This document shows, piece by piece, positions 13,031 to 26,236 of a stretch of DNA of 49,294 nucleotides. This DNA is from Scedosporium boydii. Its lineage: Eukaryota > Ascomycota > Sordariomycetes > Microascales > Microascaceae. The stretch spans positions 1-49,294 of the forward strand of contig NJFT01000277.1 of assembly GCA_002221725.1 (NCBI GenBank), given 5' to 3'. Both the position numbers and the translations under genes were made by a program. Numbering within the stretch: position 1 is the first letter of the stretch; every line of letters begins with the position of its first letter. The notes under the pieces are model-generated. The model was given only the letters and a program-made list of their open reading frames with translations. It was not told the origin of the DNA and ran no database searches.

Positions 13031-13900
13031 TATCTTTTTTCTGTGCTCAATCCGGCGAAGGGCTGTAGGAAGCGACGAAAAAGAAAAGGGAGCAAGATAA
13101 GCGAGACGCACTCGGCGTCGAAAATCGGAAGCCTATACAAATGCACGAGGGAGCTCGAAGCTCCTTTGAATGGCGGGGCCAGGAAAGAGCTCAAGTGGCC
13201 TGATTGGTAAACGACAAGCTCTGTTCTTTGAGAAGCTCGGATCTCGGTACCGACCGAAACAATGAGACTGAACAAGAAGGTGACTGCTCGAGGAGTTATT
13301 CTGGTGCCTTAAACTTGAATGCTAGGAATCTACCTTTGTCGAGTGGTTTAATTGATCAATTGAGGTCGACGATGTTAAGATGCTTGGCAAATGGAAGGCG
13401 CGGCTAAACCACTTGCAGCAGTGCAGCCCTTCAAAGGTACTTCGTAACTTGTAGCTCCGATGATTTCCCCGCCGCTAGGCTCAGCGACGCTACGATTCGA
13501 CTGTGCCTGTGCCACCACATCACATCGCCAGCTGCAGTCCACGCAGTGATACAGCATCTCGTGCCGACTCAAGCGTCAAGTGCACATTCTTGCTGCCTGC
13601 GTTATCGCAAGCGCCGTCGTCTCAAGATACGATCTTCTCCTTTCGAACAAGCCAACTCCTTTCGATAATATCTGGAGACATCTCCGGCGCATCCTCGACC
13701 TGCGGTAAATTAACGGCTCTGCTGCCTCCCCGTGCGCAAGAGCTTCGTTGCCACCGAGCTCTGTCCCTCGTCGTCGTCATCGTATCATACCCCTGCCTAC
13801 TGCACCGCGAACCAAGAAGAGCCAAATGAATCGTAGTTGGCGTTTTTAGCTAGATCTGCATTTTATTCGGCGGCCGATCGAAACAAAAGGGAAAAAAAAG
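13031..13900. promoter_or_regulatory. Divergent promoter region of SEH1 and VPS17
   Basis: An 870-base stretch between two start codons facing away from each other, so it must contain both promoters. One copy of TACTTCGTA lies at 13438-13446. An A-rich run precedes the VPS17 start. I see no clear TATA box and no coding sequence; open frames here are short and overlapping. Confidence 0.5.
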
Positions 13901-16051
13901 ATGGACTATAGCTCTATGCAAGACGAGGGGGCCTCTCCCTGGGGCTCCCCTGGCCACTCACCTCGCCACATCCGCTCCACCGGATTCGGTTCCCTCGACG
14001 AGACGAACCAGACACCCTTCGGATACGAGTCGAACAACGAGGGTTCCAGTCCCTTGAGAAATGAGACAAGCCGTCTCGAGGACGATGATGTCTTTCGCCC
14101 TGGTATCGGCACCACCCAGGTCAGCCGTCAGGACGTCGTGGATGACCATCGTGATTTTGCTTCTTCGACTACGGCCACGGAGTCGGAAGAGGTTGCTCGC
14201 CATGAAGTTGAGGAGGGCCAGCGCCTACCCGTAACGCCACAGAAACCCCAGGACGAGACAAGGCCGGTGGAGGTAGGACAACAGGGTCCCGAGCCTCAGC
14301 AGCGGCCTAGGAAGCCGAGTGCTCCTCAGCCTAGGTTACAAGCGAAGATAACTGGCCTTGAACGAGTTGGGAAGAAGGATCCTTTATTGAGGTTTGACGT
14401 TCATGTGAGTGCTGCCTCCTCCTTTGAAACTTTTCTTCCCCCTTCGTCTTTTCATCCCTTGAACAGTCTGGAAGCGGGGGAGAAAGGGAACACCCTCGAA
14501 TCGGTTGCTAACCATCATTCCAGACCAACCTCCCCCGATTCCGCACCACGCAATATCGCGACGTCCGCCGTCTCCACTCCGAATTCGTCAAGCTCGCCGA
14601 ACACCTCATATCCGCCAATCCCGAAGCCTTCGTTCCGGCCGTCCCGCCCGCCCTCACATCCGCCGGCGCCGGAACCGAGGAGGACGAAGGTCGCGTCAAG
14701 GCCCTCATGCAGCGATGGCTCAACTACGTCTGCGGCAACGAGACCCTGATGAGGGACGACGAGATGGTACTCTTTGTTGAGAGCGACTTCGGATATAGCC
14801 CCATGGTCAAGATGAAGCAGCCCGCCACCGGCGTTAGGAGGAAGATCCTGAAGCAGTTTGCTCCGCCGCCTGATGATACGCCCGAGCTGGCCGATGCGCG
14901 GCCGATAGTAAAGCTGTTCTATTTGGGGACTATGGATGCTGGCCACAAGGTCGATAAGATGGTCAAGTCTCGAAGGGGTAAGTCTAACAAGTCAACCTGT
15001 GCCTATGTCCACCCTCACCTACACACCCCCCGCTCTCCCCAATACATCTCGTGTACACCGATGATACCTTCATCTGCATGTTTGCGTTGATCCCCGTTCT
15101 TACTACCATGCATTACGCATATTCATATTTCCTTTAATTTATTTATTTGCTCTCCGCTAATTCTCCTTGCTTTTCTTACTAGGACTTGGACTTGCCGAGG
15201 CCGATTTCGGAGTCAAGCTCGGCAGCATGAACATCCAAGAACCGCACCAAGGCCTCGCCAACGCCTACCGCAAGCTCGGCAAAGTCGTCCAGGCCGTAGG
15301 CGACTACCACGCCGCACAGGCCACGGCCCAAGCCACCACCATCGGCGACCCCTTCCAGTACCACTCGCAAGACGCCTTCATCGTCAAGGAGACCCTGACG
15401 AACCGGCAGATCCTCATCCGCGAGTTCCTCCAGGCCCAGGAGACCACGCGGAGCCGCCTCAATGCCGCCGACAGGCTCAAGGCGAGCTCTACCGTACGTC
15501 GCGAAAAGGTCGACGAGGCCATCGCGGCCCTCGATGAGGCGCGCACCAATGAGACGCATCTGTATCAGAAGACTACTACCGTCACGCAGAACCTCGTCCA
15601 CGAGAAGCGCAAGTGGTTCGCTCGCACCGCTGCGGACCTGCGTCTCAGCATCCGCGAGTACGTGCTTCGCGAGATCGAGGCCGAGCGCAGGACCCTCGCG
15701 CTCCTCGAGAGCGTCCGCGGAGATATCCGCTCCATCGACGCCTCGGGCGGTTTGAGCCGCTTGGGTAGGGAATCTCATCCGCCTGTGCGCAGGGCGAACC
15801 TCGCAGCTAGCCAGGGCCCCAAGGGCGATGCCTGGAGCGGCGTTCCTAGGCGAACGGACTTGAATAGGGCGCTTTCTGGGAGCATGATTGCTTCCGCTGG
15901 ATTGCCCGATGAGGGTGATGTCGAGGGCGGCGCTGGGCAGGGGAGGGGGCTCGCTGGGACTGTGACGTTGCCGGGGGTTGGGGAGGAGGATGATGAGGAT
16001 AGGATTGATGCGAGGAACGCGGCTAGTCGTCTTGCGACGAGTACTTTTTGA
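13901..16051 (+). CDS. VPS17: Retromer sorting nexin Vps17 (PX-BAR)
   Basis: Partner of Vps5 in the membrane-bending half of the retromer coat, which returns cargo receptors from endosomes to the Golgi. Exons 13901-14404, 14524-14977 and 15183-16051, with introns of 119 and 205 nt, give 608 aa (yeast 551). Residues 1 to about 145 are a disordered Ser/Pro/Glu-rich arm beginning MDYSSMQDEGASPWGSPG. A PX domain spans about 145-275 and contains ESDFGYSPMVK. A helical BAR region covers about 310-525, rich in Glu, Lys and Arg, and the tail is acidic and Gly-rich. The PX lipid-binding region reads RRLHSEF (183-189) rather than the usual RR(Y/F)S(D/E)F, so canonical PI3P contacts may be weakened. Vps17 rather than Vps5 is inferred from overall resemblance. 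Confidence 0.9.
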
Positions 16052-16530
16052 GGGTTCGAGGTGGGAGAGGGATGAGGGACGAGGATGAGAGAGAGCGGTT
16101 CTATTTTTTAACCCCTTCTGTTCATTTATTGACGCTGGATTGGAGTGTATATCCCTTAGGATGACATAGTGTTTATGGTAAAACAAGGAAAAATCCCAAA
16201 TATTGTTGATTATCTGTTCTACTTCCGGAACATGTAGTCCTCGGAACAGAATTTGAGGTCATGATGGCGGCTCGCAGTCCAGGCTTCTTGGACAGACCCG
16301 AAGCAAAGGGGAGGCATTCTCCCATTGAGTACGGCCGATCCTCGACTTCAAAGTCCGCAAGACAACCTTAACTTCCTCGGTGAGTGGGACAAGTGCGTAA
16401 TCCTGAAAGGAGCAGCGTACACAACGGTCCCTTCCCCCCAAAGCCAGCCATCTGCAAAGGGAAGGCTAGGGAGTGAGTGAGTCTTCTTCTTGTCCAATAC
16501 GGAGGCGTCATTACTATGAGAAAAGAAATC

Positions 16531-16531
<1 letters not shown>

Positions 16532-16585
<54 letters not shown>
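16532..16585 (+). repeat. Poly(A) tract, 54 A
   Basis: An uninterrupted run of 54 A, counted directly. It is followed by GGAGAAGG. It could be the tail of a retroposed transcript or a simple homopolymer expansion. I could not find convincing target-site duplications by eye. The exact length in any assembly is unreliable for runs this long. Confidence 0.9.
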
Positions 16586-16587
<2 letters not shown>

Positions 16588-17061
16588 AGAAGGAATCAAA
16601 GAGGAGAGAGGGCATTCACCTTCCGCCTAAACGATGACGTTTCTCTTCTCACATTCCGAAAGCTCCCGGACCTACATGACCGAGGACATCTCTTGCAGAC
16701 ATCCTCGGTAAGCCCCCTTGCTTCCGGGTCCAGGGAACGAAGAAAAATGTTCATGTAAGTAGATCGTCTTCGCTTTTCATTCTCTTTCCCGCCATCGGAC
16801 GATCCTATGATCCTTCCAAGAAATTTGTCTTACCGACCGACGACTCCGCCCGAACTCGGGATCAACTAGGGAATCCTTCCTCAACGTCTAGAAGACAAGC
16901 CCCCCTCCTGCGAGAGAAAAAGTAAGGCCGAAAGGGCATTTTACCTTCTCCAGTCCGAGTGCCACTTCAGCGAGAGAGCCCCGAAGGATCCCGCGTATAA
17001 AGCGAATGAGCGGATACTCAGACGAAGAAGTACATCACACCTTCCTAAGGTCGAGATGATC

Positions 17062-17078
17062 AAAAAAAAAAAAAAAAA
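17062..17078 (+). repeat. Poly(A) tract, 17 A
   Basis: An uninterrupted run of 17 A, on the same strand as the 54-A tract 476 bp upstream and likewise followed by GGAGAA. The shared six-base right flank may be chance. Confidence 0.85.
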
Positions 17079-17449
17079 GGAGAACCTGCAGAACCAGGGA
17101 GGGTGTGAGAAATGCAGTCCGAGACCCACGCATAATCCTACACTCCTCTAGCACCAACCTAGCACTGCACCTTGTTCCTCTTTCGCAACCGGACGGTCGT
17201 ACCTTTGCAAGGTTCCATTTCGGCTCCAATTTTTTTTCTCTTTCTCTTCGCGAGAAGAAGAATGGAAAAAGAAGGATGCAGAGAATCTGTAGCTTTTTGG
17301 AATTCCTTGGCTTATCGGCCCAGAGGATATATCCCCGGTCAGGGGGCACAGCTTGTCCCATCTAGCGGTGAAGAAGCGGGCGCCGGCGGAGCGACGCGCA
17401 CTGATGAAATCTGCCCGTTGATCCGCGAATGTCAACCTCGACGTCACTC

Positions 17450-17466
17450 AAAAAAAAAAAAAAAAA
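17450..17466 (+). repeat. Poly(A) tract, 17 A
   Basis: Third uninterrupted A run on the same strand within 0.94 kb, followed by GCTTGGG. All three runs are preceded by a pyrimidine pair (CC or TC). Confidence 0.85.
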
Positions 17467-20400
17467 GCTTGGGTGAGGAGATGGGAAAATCCATCAACTA
17501 AAACCCACCCGAAAGCAATATTCCCGCCCCGATAATGGAACATGCAGATAAATGCTTGCCGGACCGGCTTGGCCATACATGCACTTCGTACTTGAACATC
17601 ATGCAGGTCAGGCTTCCTGACGTTTTTATACTGCGTCAATGAGTACATACGCGCTCCGCGTCCAGTTTTCTCGCTTCGCGAAAAAGGAAACCACCATTCA
17701 GCAGGAAGCTCTCCCCCAGGATACACGTCATTGCGGCCGATCCGACGGCATCGGAAAGGCGTGGTAGCATTGGCAACTTGAAACACAGAGTCCTCTCACC
17801 GACTGTGAGCTGTCACTTGCGCCATCCACTTGGTCTTTTCGTCACCTCGTCTCTGGAATCCAACGGTCTTCTTCTGCATGCGGGTATGCTGCATATCTTG
17901 GAATAATGAAGGATGGAGCTACCTGGCAGGTGTACGATGTACGCAAAGTAGCTCCTAGGTTCCAGCCAATGCTATCTATAGACATTAGATACTTTCAGAT
18001 AACAGCCAGATGAATGATTGGGTCCGAATCGAGTCTCATTGTGCAGCCTGTTGCAACGGAGAGAGTGGTCTCATCCTTCTCACCCCACCAAAGCGTCGGT
18101 GTAGGCCCCCCCAGAGGCTCCTTGGGATGTGGTTGAGCCGTCCTAGATGCAACTAAGCAACCTGTGCGTCCCCGAAAGGGAACCTTGACGGTTGACAGCA
18201 GGATGAAAGTGGTAGGCTAAGCGGCACGCAAGGCCCCCGAGACTCTGCGAGCCGTCTGGATAATCCTCATTCGCTTGTGTAGCCCGTTCCACCGAGATAA
18301 CCAGAATAGTTCCCGCCCATCTGCCGGTTGCAGCTTCAGATGTAGCGAAGTGTTTCCCGGACCAGAAGTGGCCAAACCCGGCCGTCTCGCCCCCATCCCT
18401 TCCGGCATATCCCCAATCCAAATTGGCCCGGCCACCTCTACTGTTATTGTGGGGGTGATTCCCGCCGTGATCCTACCGCAGCCTTTCATGTGGCTACGTT
18501 TTCCAGCGAGTTGCGCTCGCGTATCATGGACTTCGATGATAGCGGCCCGATCTCGCGTAGGGCAGCGTAGGGCAATGCCTGTAAGGCGTGCGGCGAGGTT
18601 CGAAGGACGGTAAGACAATATAAGCTGCATGTGTAGCCCGGAACCCTAACTCCCTAGCGTGTCACATGTAAGGGACATCGGAATATCGGGGAAAGTGAGA
18701 GCATCAAGTTGAGTGGACCAGGTCGATCTGTAATCTCTGCAATCTCTCGCTAAAACAGAAGACCTTGATGTACCCAGATATTTGAGACGCATGGGGTAGT
18801 AGCTGGCGTCTTCATCAAAAGCGGTATTGCGTGGATGTAAGTCCGGTCGAGGGCCTCTAGGCCGGGGAGCTTTCTAACAAAGTTGGTGGCGTTAGTATGG
18901 AGTATTTGGAGACTAAGGCTTTCAATGTTGGTCCTAACTTAGAACAGCGACGTTGGTAGGTAGAGTGGTGGTCATGGCCGAAACGAAGCCCGTAATACGC
19001 CGTCTTCTAGGCCGCCACACCCACCCGTCAAATGGCACCCTCCTCCACTGCCAGGATGGGATTCAATAAGACGGTAATGCTGTGAAACCACCCTTCGGGT
19101 CTGTTCTTGGAGTAGGATCCTTAGTGTTGACTCTTAAGACTGTATCTGGAATACAAGGGTCCTGACTGTAATCTAATGGGCCTTCGATCTAGCCATGATT
19201 CACGGCCCTCGTACTCGCATATCGCTCCTCCACGTTATCCCTTGTAGGCTCAGGTGTACGTAAGGCTCTTGCTTGGCCGAGGCGGAAGTCTTTCAATAGA
19301 TTGATAAGTTCCCGGCTTCCAGAATAAGAGCAGCGTCACATCTTCCACCAACATAGTCTCTTTCACCTAGCCCCTGTACTAGTAGCCGCAGCTTCATCGT
19401 TTGACGAGCATCTCGCAATCAGTTCTCTTTTGAATCGCTTCGCCGCTGGCAACTCGCAACTCGCCACATGCCACATGCCACATTAAGGGCAGGCTTCGGG
19501 ATCTGCTCGAGATGGTGTCTTGTGACTAGCTCACCCAGGGGTTTAAGCACACAGGGTATGATTACCCCATCTATACTCCAACATTTACCCCGATGGCGAC
19601 TGGATACTCCTGACACGGGACCTTCTGAGATAACGAAAGACAAAGGGGGCAGGCAGGCAGGTCCAGGAGGTGTCAATGTGTTCATGGCGGCTGGAAAATT
19701 TGTCCTCGCGGGTGAGCCAGCCCACTCGTCATTTTTCGCGTCGGTAGTTGGACCATTGATCCGAAATGATTCGCGACTTCTCGAAGAGAGCTGATCCGTG
19801 TACTTCTTTCTAAATTGACCCTACTAGGCGTGTCTGTAGTGGTTCGCGATTCTGAAAACTGCCGTTTCTCAACTTTGGACGAGAGAAGTACCATTGGCAG
19901 ATCTGCAACAGGACAAGCGTGCCGTGCCCACAAGGGTTCTGACATAATTAGTATATCCGGAATGCTGTGCTCATCCAATTGCCCCCTGAGACAGAGATAA
20001 ACACGTTGATGGGAATCACGAGCTTGTTGGCTGGTTGGTTCTCGCCGGTAATAATCTCCACGGCGAGGAGCCTTGACCTGACCGTTGGATCCGATTAGGC
20101 GAATCAATAAGGCCTGTGCCAATTCATGTGCGGAACCAACAATGAATTTTTTTTTCTCTCTGATATCACAAGTTGGATTATTTTGTTTTCGCCCGGCTCC
20201 TTAGCCTCCCGTTACGAAACGGCAGAATAGCAGAAGCTGGTCACGGAGGCGGGCGACTTTCGTGCTGTCCCTCCAGATCGAAACCGGCAAGAATTTGACA
20301 AACAGCACTTTGCAATCCCCCCACGTTGGCTCTTTGTTTTGCAGAGTCAACCCCGAGCGGCCCAGCTTCTCACACAGGTTGGTGCTTGACAGATCCCGAG

Positions 20401-22280
20401 CGGACAAGGGCCGAGTGTCTCCGCGACCGCGAACGAACTGCATGCATCCTGCAGTTTATTAATGCGCCTGTGGGAGCAAGAGATACTGGTCGCTTCACCA
20501 TATAATCATCGTTCGCTCTCCTCGTGCTCACTGTTGAAAACCCCGGTGGATGCTTGCTCTGGACTCGCACTTGCGCATGAGTTTGGTACGGACCCAGACG
20601 CATCCGGATGCTGGATGTGCTTTGGGCGGCTCGACCCCCAATTGGAGTAAGAAATAAAATATGCCTTACCAAGTAGCATTGCTTCATCAAAACCAAACCC
20701 ACGTGCGAATTCGCGGGGCTTAATTATCTTGAGTCCGGCACACAAAGCCGTTTCGCACGAGCACCATGAGGCTCTTCGATCCGATCTAGCAATATTTCTT
20801 TGCGGGCGTCGTGGGTAGCATTCACTTCGTCAAGGTAGCGGACATAGTACAAGCAGTGCAATTAGCCTCAAATCTCAGGCGATATTGTCACCTTGCACAG
20901 ATAGGGTTCGGTTTCATCCCTGTCTGACTGACTCCCTCGACATTAGCAGTCGACGCCAGTGAAATCTTCGTTGCGGATGCGAGAATCTAAAACTGTAGCA
21001 ATGTGTTGATTGCACCAGTTAGGGGCAGCTACTTGCCTTACACCGGCCATCGTCCTTTTTTTGGTACATCCGCTTTTAATACTGCTTCGTAGTCTCTTAA
21101 GAGCTTGGTCGTTTGTTCAGGGCGTGGGTCAGATTATATCCGTTACTGCAGGGCAAATGCAGACGAACTGTGCGTTTCCTCGACATTTCAAATGAGTATC
21201 CGGGGCACAATCGATAAGGGTGGTCATGACTCGCACTCGGTCTTATCAAGGCTGTTTCGATTCTGATATCGGATAACCGGACGGCAAGTTATCACAGATA
21301 ATGATAGCCTAGACCCAACAGGCGGATTGGCCCATCAAATGTTCCGCTCTATGCTACACCGTGTCATTATTGTGTGAACGCAGGTTTGGAGTGTCAAGCC
21401 GCTCCGCATGGTGTGGTAAGTCATTGGGAAAGATCTCTGACCGTTCGAGAGCCACCGAGATTCGATTCGGACAAGTTCTTGCCTCAAATTTGGATCGGAG
21501 AGCAATAGGGGCATGGGCGAGCCGGATTGCTAAGTCCAGCTCCACAGCCAGTTGGGAACGGATTAGATAACCGAGTGTTGGGGAGGTAACCGGCCTGTTG
21601 ACATTGCCAGGTTCAGGAACTTGATGCTCAACTTATAAGAGACCCGAGTAGTCGCCGGCGAGACATACAAAGAGCGCGAGGCGATAAATCGATTGATGTA
21701 TTTAGAAGCCGTCAATACTAAGGTCTCACTCAATCCTCAGGCCTGGTACCTGCGGAACATTGATGTTGAGGGACGAGCGAGCAACATCAAATCGTTCATT
21801 GATTCCTCTCTAAGCTCCTTCCTGTCACTTTCCTTAGCTTCTGCTCTCCTTCCTAGCACTCGTGCTCCGCCTTGACGGGTACATTGCTAGGCTCCTAAGC
21901 TGGGGCTGAATTGTCGCACATGAAATTTCGTTGGGCTTAGAATAAGGAAAGCCCGGCTAACCTTGGAGACAGAAATCTTCATTTGATGCCTTCTCGTTTT
22001 GTTTTGGAACTACAACTCTGGAGGTACTTCTGCGGACTGGAAAGCGGGACGAATTGTTAATGCCTGGTGTTGTCGGATGGGAGTTGTCCACAAAAGTTCG
22101 CACAAGGGGTGGACTAATTGACACTTCGTACCTTGTAGTTCCAAGAAGGTACCAGGGTGCAGAGTGGATTTCCTCCCCAGTGTTCCTTCTGGTTTCTTCT
22201 TGGCTTCTAGCGTATCTCCACGAATTGGAATTGACCAATGATACATCAGTACGAAAATCTTAGTGAAGATGCGGGGCAGG

Positions 22281-25167
22281 TACTTCGTACATACCAAGGA
22301 CAAAGCAAGCGCACCAAACGATTGATGGGGGAGAGAAGAAATAGCATCCATCAAATCAATGTGCCTCAGGCTTCGTACTTGACACATAAAACACAATGCT
22401 CAAGAGCCGCCTCCCGGTATTGCATAGTTCTAACTCACAGCATTTATTACGGAAATGTTAGGATATGCGAAGTATCTCTCAATAATTTGAGAGTGATGCA
22501 TTGACTCGGCTCCAGTTATCATTTGAGAAGTCAATCGCACCATCCACGTGCCCTAAGAAGCTGGATTCATTCCGGGTGTTCATCCGGTCTCTCCAAACGC
22601 CATTGCCCTGGACGTAGATCATACCAGCCGAACCCTCCTCTGCCCAAGCGTTCCCCCCATCTTGTGGTCCATGCTTTTCTTGTCATTCATTCCCGCCTAG
22701 TCTTGAAGGTGACAGGAACTCGGCCGCGTTTTACCGGAGCGATAGCGGCCAGGGAACTGATCAAGGAGCAGTGACGCTCGGCGTTTTGTCCTCGGTCAGT
22801 CGGAGCTTCTTACTTCGTAAGGCCTGGCCACAGGGGTACTCATCCACATATTTGATTCCTTTGCTCTGCTCACACCCTTGATGCGTCACTACGAAGTACG
22901 AAGTAATACCCTTGCTTTCTTTTCCGGCCCCACTTCGTACTTCTGTCTCCTCAGATTAATGAGTCGGTTTAGAGCCGTTTGCGCGTGTTCCGACTTCCAT
23001 CGTTGATTACTTTGTAAGTTTACAATTGCACTTTCAATGTTGTATTTTTGGCCATCCGATCAGAGCGTACATGCCCAAACTTCCAACTTCCGTCAAGCAG
23101 CAAATAAATCCAACTTTGTGAGTTGATTGTTGAATAGACCTGTTCTCCCAAAATTTAGATGATCCATGGTCCATAGTCGGCTCATAATCATCAAGATGTT
23201 TATTAACACACCATTTAAACGAACGCGAAGAGTTGGTGGCGATGTTGGTCTAACCGTCCAGATATAAACTTTACGGAGGACGGTATTGAGTACAAGAAAT
23301 CGGTGTGTGTGTGTCCAGATCTCCAATTGTCTGCGACTTCAAGCTTCAGCTCCGCCTCGGTCAAGGATAATTGGTTTGCGGGGAACAGCTCACTTGATTC
23401 TTTTGCCTCGGCCCTCAACTATCGGCAGCAGTCCTCCACGAGCACATGTCGCACTTGTCAACTCTGAATGCAAGGGCCTTCCCTGTGTACTTAGTTATGG
23501 TGGGTGCTTTTTCCAAGACCGCAAGTATCAAATGTGCTCAAGTTCCGTTCCTCACGTTTCCTTTTTCTTAGAGGCACCAGTTGTGTTCTTCACCGCTCGC
23601 TTCGGTTCTTACGTCGTCGGGATTCGCGATTCACGATTCACATCCGACTCTCGGGTGGAGAACCAAGGTTACTTGACTAACGCACGGTCAGAGAGGAGCG
23701 CGTTTGCGATGATTTACTTCGTATCTCGGGGGTTTATCAAGGGAGGGAAAGGCGATGGGTTCTTGCGTATCGGCGATGCTGGTTTTAACGCCGGATGTCC
23801 TGGTCCAGGCTGCCGACAACCAGATATCAGTTTTATTTTCCAGCCAGTAGGTATGTGCACGATTTGCACGATGGTCATCGTGAGCACGCCATTACTTCTT
23901 GAAACCGTGCATTGCAGGTAAAGGTTTGCATTCTGGGTCCACTGATAAACGCGATACTACATACACTGCGCAAGTTTGGTATGGTAGGGTAGGTGCAATT
24001 CTGCCGTGCGGTATTGATTCTGGTTGATCCAGACAAAAGAGATCAAAAGCACAAGGTCCGGGCATGCAGGAATGCTATTACCGGACAAGTGGACGGACGG
24101 TTGGCACTCAACCATGTCATCCTACGGCGTTATTAGGTGATCATCTGCCCCAAGCGAAAGAAGCGAAAGAACTTGGTAGCCTCCTCCGAGGGACACGGTA
24201 AATGCAACGGGTTCTTGGCTTCTCCTGATCTTCATATCAATGGCCCACCATCGATGACTCTCTCCGCGTATCTGCGTAAACCAGCCTGTCCTGTTCGGAA
24301 CAAAGCTGCAGGCGCCTGGCTCTTTTCCAATCCCTTCCATTGATGTTTCCATGAGTCTCTTCAAATGCTGTCCTCCAAGCAGTGGATCGCTGCAAGTCTG
24401 CTGTTAGCCAATTCGAATGCACCTCATCGAACTCGATGACGACTTATTTATCTATTATGAGCTCGCCTCGAGCCGCAGTCCGGCACTGAAATCTACTTTC
24501 CGACGGAAGACACACAAGACTTCAACGCGATTATCTCATGCGGTTTGTTCTGTGTTGCTGCAAGCCGCTCTCGGAAGCTTCGCTGGCTGAGACCCGATGA
24601 GTGTAGTGTAGTTGACAGCTTGACACTAACGAAAGCCGCTAACTCCTTCAACCCCAGCATGCCTTAGCGTATCTCCACATTGATGGGATTTCCACCAACA
24701 CACCGACAGATTACTTTGCACAGGTGTGGATGGGTATTTACAGGTACCTCGTAGAATGAAGCGAAGTACGAAAGTGTTGGTATGGGACGAGGAACGAGCT
24801 CGTTTCTTGAGTTCTAACTCCCCTTAATGGATCAACCATACCTTCTCAGAAGTTTAATTATCATATTGACCAGTCGCTTACATCAATTGCTTGGTACGGA
24901 GTGATGAGTCCCTTCCTCCGGTGGCTCTGTATTGGTACGAAGTATTGGATTGAAGCTTGTGTGACAAGGCTCAGACATTGATACATCGCGACTGTCTGTG
25001 GGGTCCTTTTTTACCCATTTGAAGTAATGATAGCTGGACCCCTATGTAGAACAACTTTCCCACGCCCCCTTTCGAGCCGCTTCTTCCCCTAGCACCTGGC
25101 CTGGCCCCCATCACCGGCAGACAGGGGCTCTCCTCAAGAAAGCGCTGCCCACCAATTTTACGAAGTA
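22281..25167. repeat. Cluster of TACGAAGTA / TACTTCGTA motifs
   Basis: Exact copies of the 9-mer in either orientation lie at 22281-22289, 22811-22819, 22890-22898, 22897-22905 (overlapping the previous one), 23715-23723, 24936-24944 and 25159-25167. Near matches occur at about 22122, 22372, 22933 and 24763. Several extend to GTACTTCGTAC or its complement, in which GTAC arms form a dyad around TTC/GAA. Further exact copies outside the cluster are at 1987, 6430, 13438, 38574 and 38668. All lie outside the coding exons called here. Function unknown. Confidence 0.8.
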
Positions 25168-26236
25168 CTCAACGACTTCGACATACAAGTAAGTTGAGGG
25201 AGGGGAGGGCTAGCGGATGAAAACATCAATGGAGTCTCGATCAACCTTTGGACCTTTGGATGAATGCGCTAGTTCAGGCACACGCCTCGTAAGTAATATC
25301 TGCTAGCGTCTGGGATCTAGCTATGCATATACTTTGTACCTGTATGCATTGCCCTTGCAAGACATCCATGCTGCGATGCGATTTCCTCGACGGACTTTCA
25401 ATGACGCCAGCTCCATTCTCCATTCATCGGGTGAACCTACAATCGCGTCCTGTCACTGCTTTTACACACCCCGCCCCACTCCACCCCCTAACCCCCAAGA
25501 CTGCACTACCCGCACGTGGTGAGGCAGGATGTTTGTGAACATCAGGGTACTGGTGTGTCTGACGTACTCGCGACGCAGAGTTCTGCGCAATCGGAACCCA
25601 CATCACCCTTTGTACACTTCTGTAGATTGTCAGTACTTCATGTTCCTTCGTACTCTGCGAGTGTCCTGTTTTACTGGGTAAGAGTCGCAGTAGAGTTAGA
25701 CTGGTAACCTTCCCGAAGAGAAAGCTGCAGCTCCATTCCCAAGCTCTCGCGCATACCTCGTTCCGGATGTACCAGGAAGCTTGTCCACTCGGCCAAGATA
25801 ACTGGTTCGTATGTGAGTGGCCGCGGCTTTCTCAACATTAAGGTCCCGTTGCCATTACCCTTGTTCCCATCCACCATTGGAAAGGGGAAACGGGATCGGG
25901 CCCCGCCCATGATACTTGGTTGCCAGTGATTCACACACATCAGACTGCTCTGATCCTGCCCTCCCCAAGGCACGGGCAGGTCTAGAAACCAGAAAGTTGG
26001 AAGGACGTGCTACTTGTAGAGTGGGGGCGTTGCGACGGCACAATTCAAATGGAATCAAAATTGCGGACAGGTTCTGGTTTCTGCACAGCCAGGCAAGGGA
26101 CGGACCTTTCTCTCTTTACCATCAGCTAGGACGAAGCAAGACGTAGCTCTGGGTCCAAGAGATAAAGCTCCGGGCCACCCACAAGTGCAACGTTCGCCGC
26201 ATCGCTTCTCATGAGCAAGTTGTACTTTCCGAAAGC

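Noticed and set aside
15179..16186. 335-codon open frame antisense to the VPS17 last exon
   Set aside because: It overlaps a well-supported BAR-domain exon; its composition reflects complementary codons and no domain is visible.
22889..22906. Origin of replication or telomere repeat interpretation of the TACGAAG heptamer
   Set aside because: Only two tandem units occur at most, with no telomeric TTAGGG and no AT-rich unwinding element next to it.
23286..23921. 211-codon open frame in the gene-poor stretch
   Set aside because: It starts with TTG, has no recognisable domain, includes a copy of the dispersed 9-mer and degenerate tandem repeats, and no flanking exon extends it.
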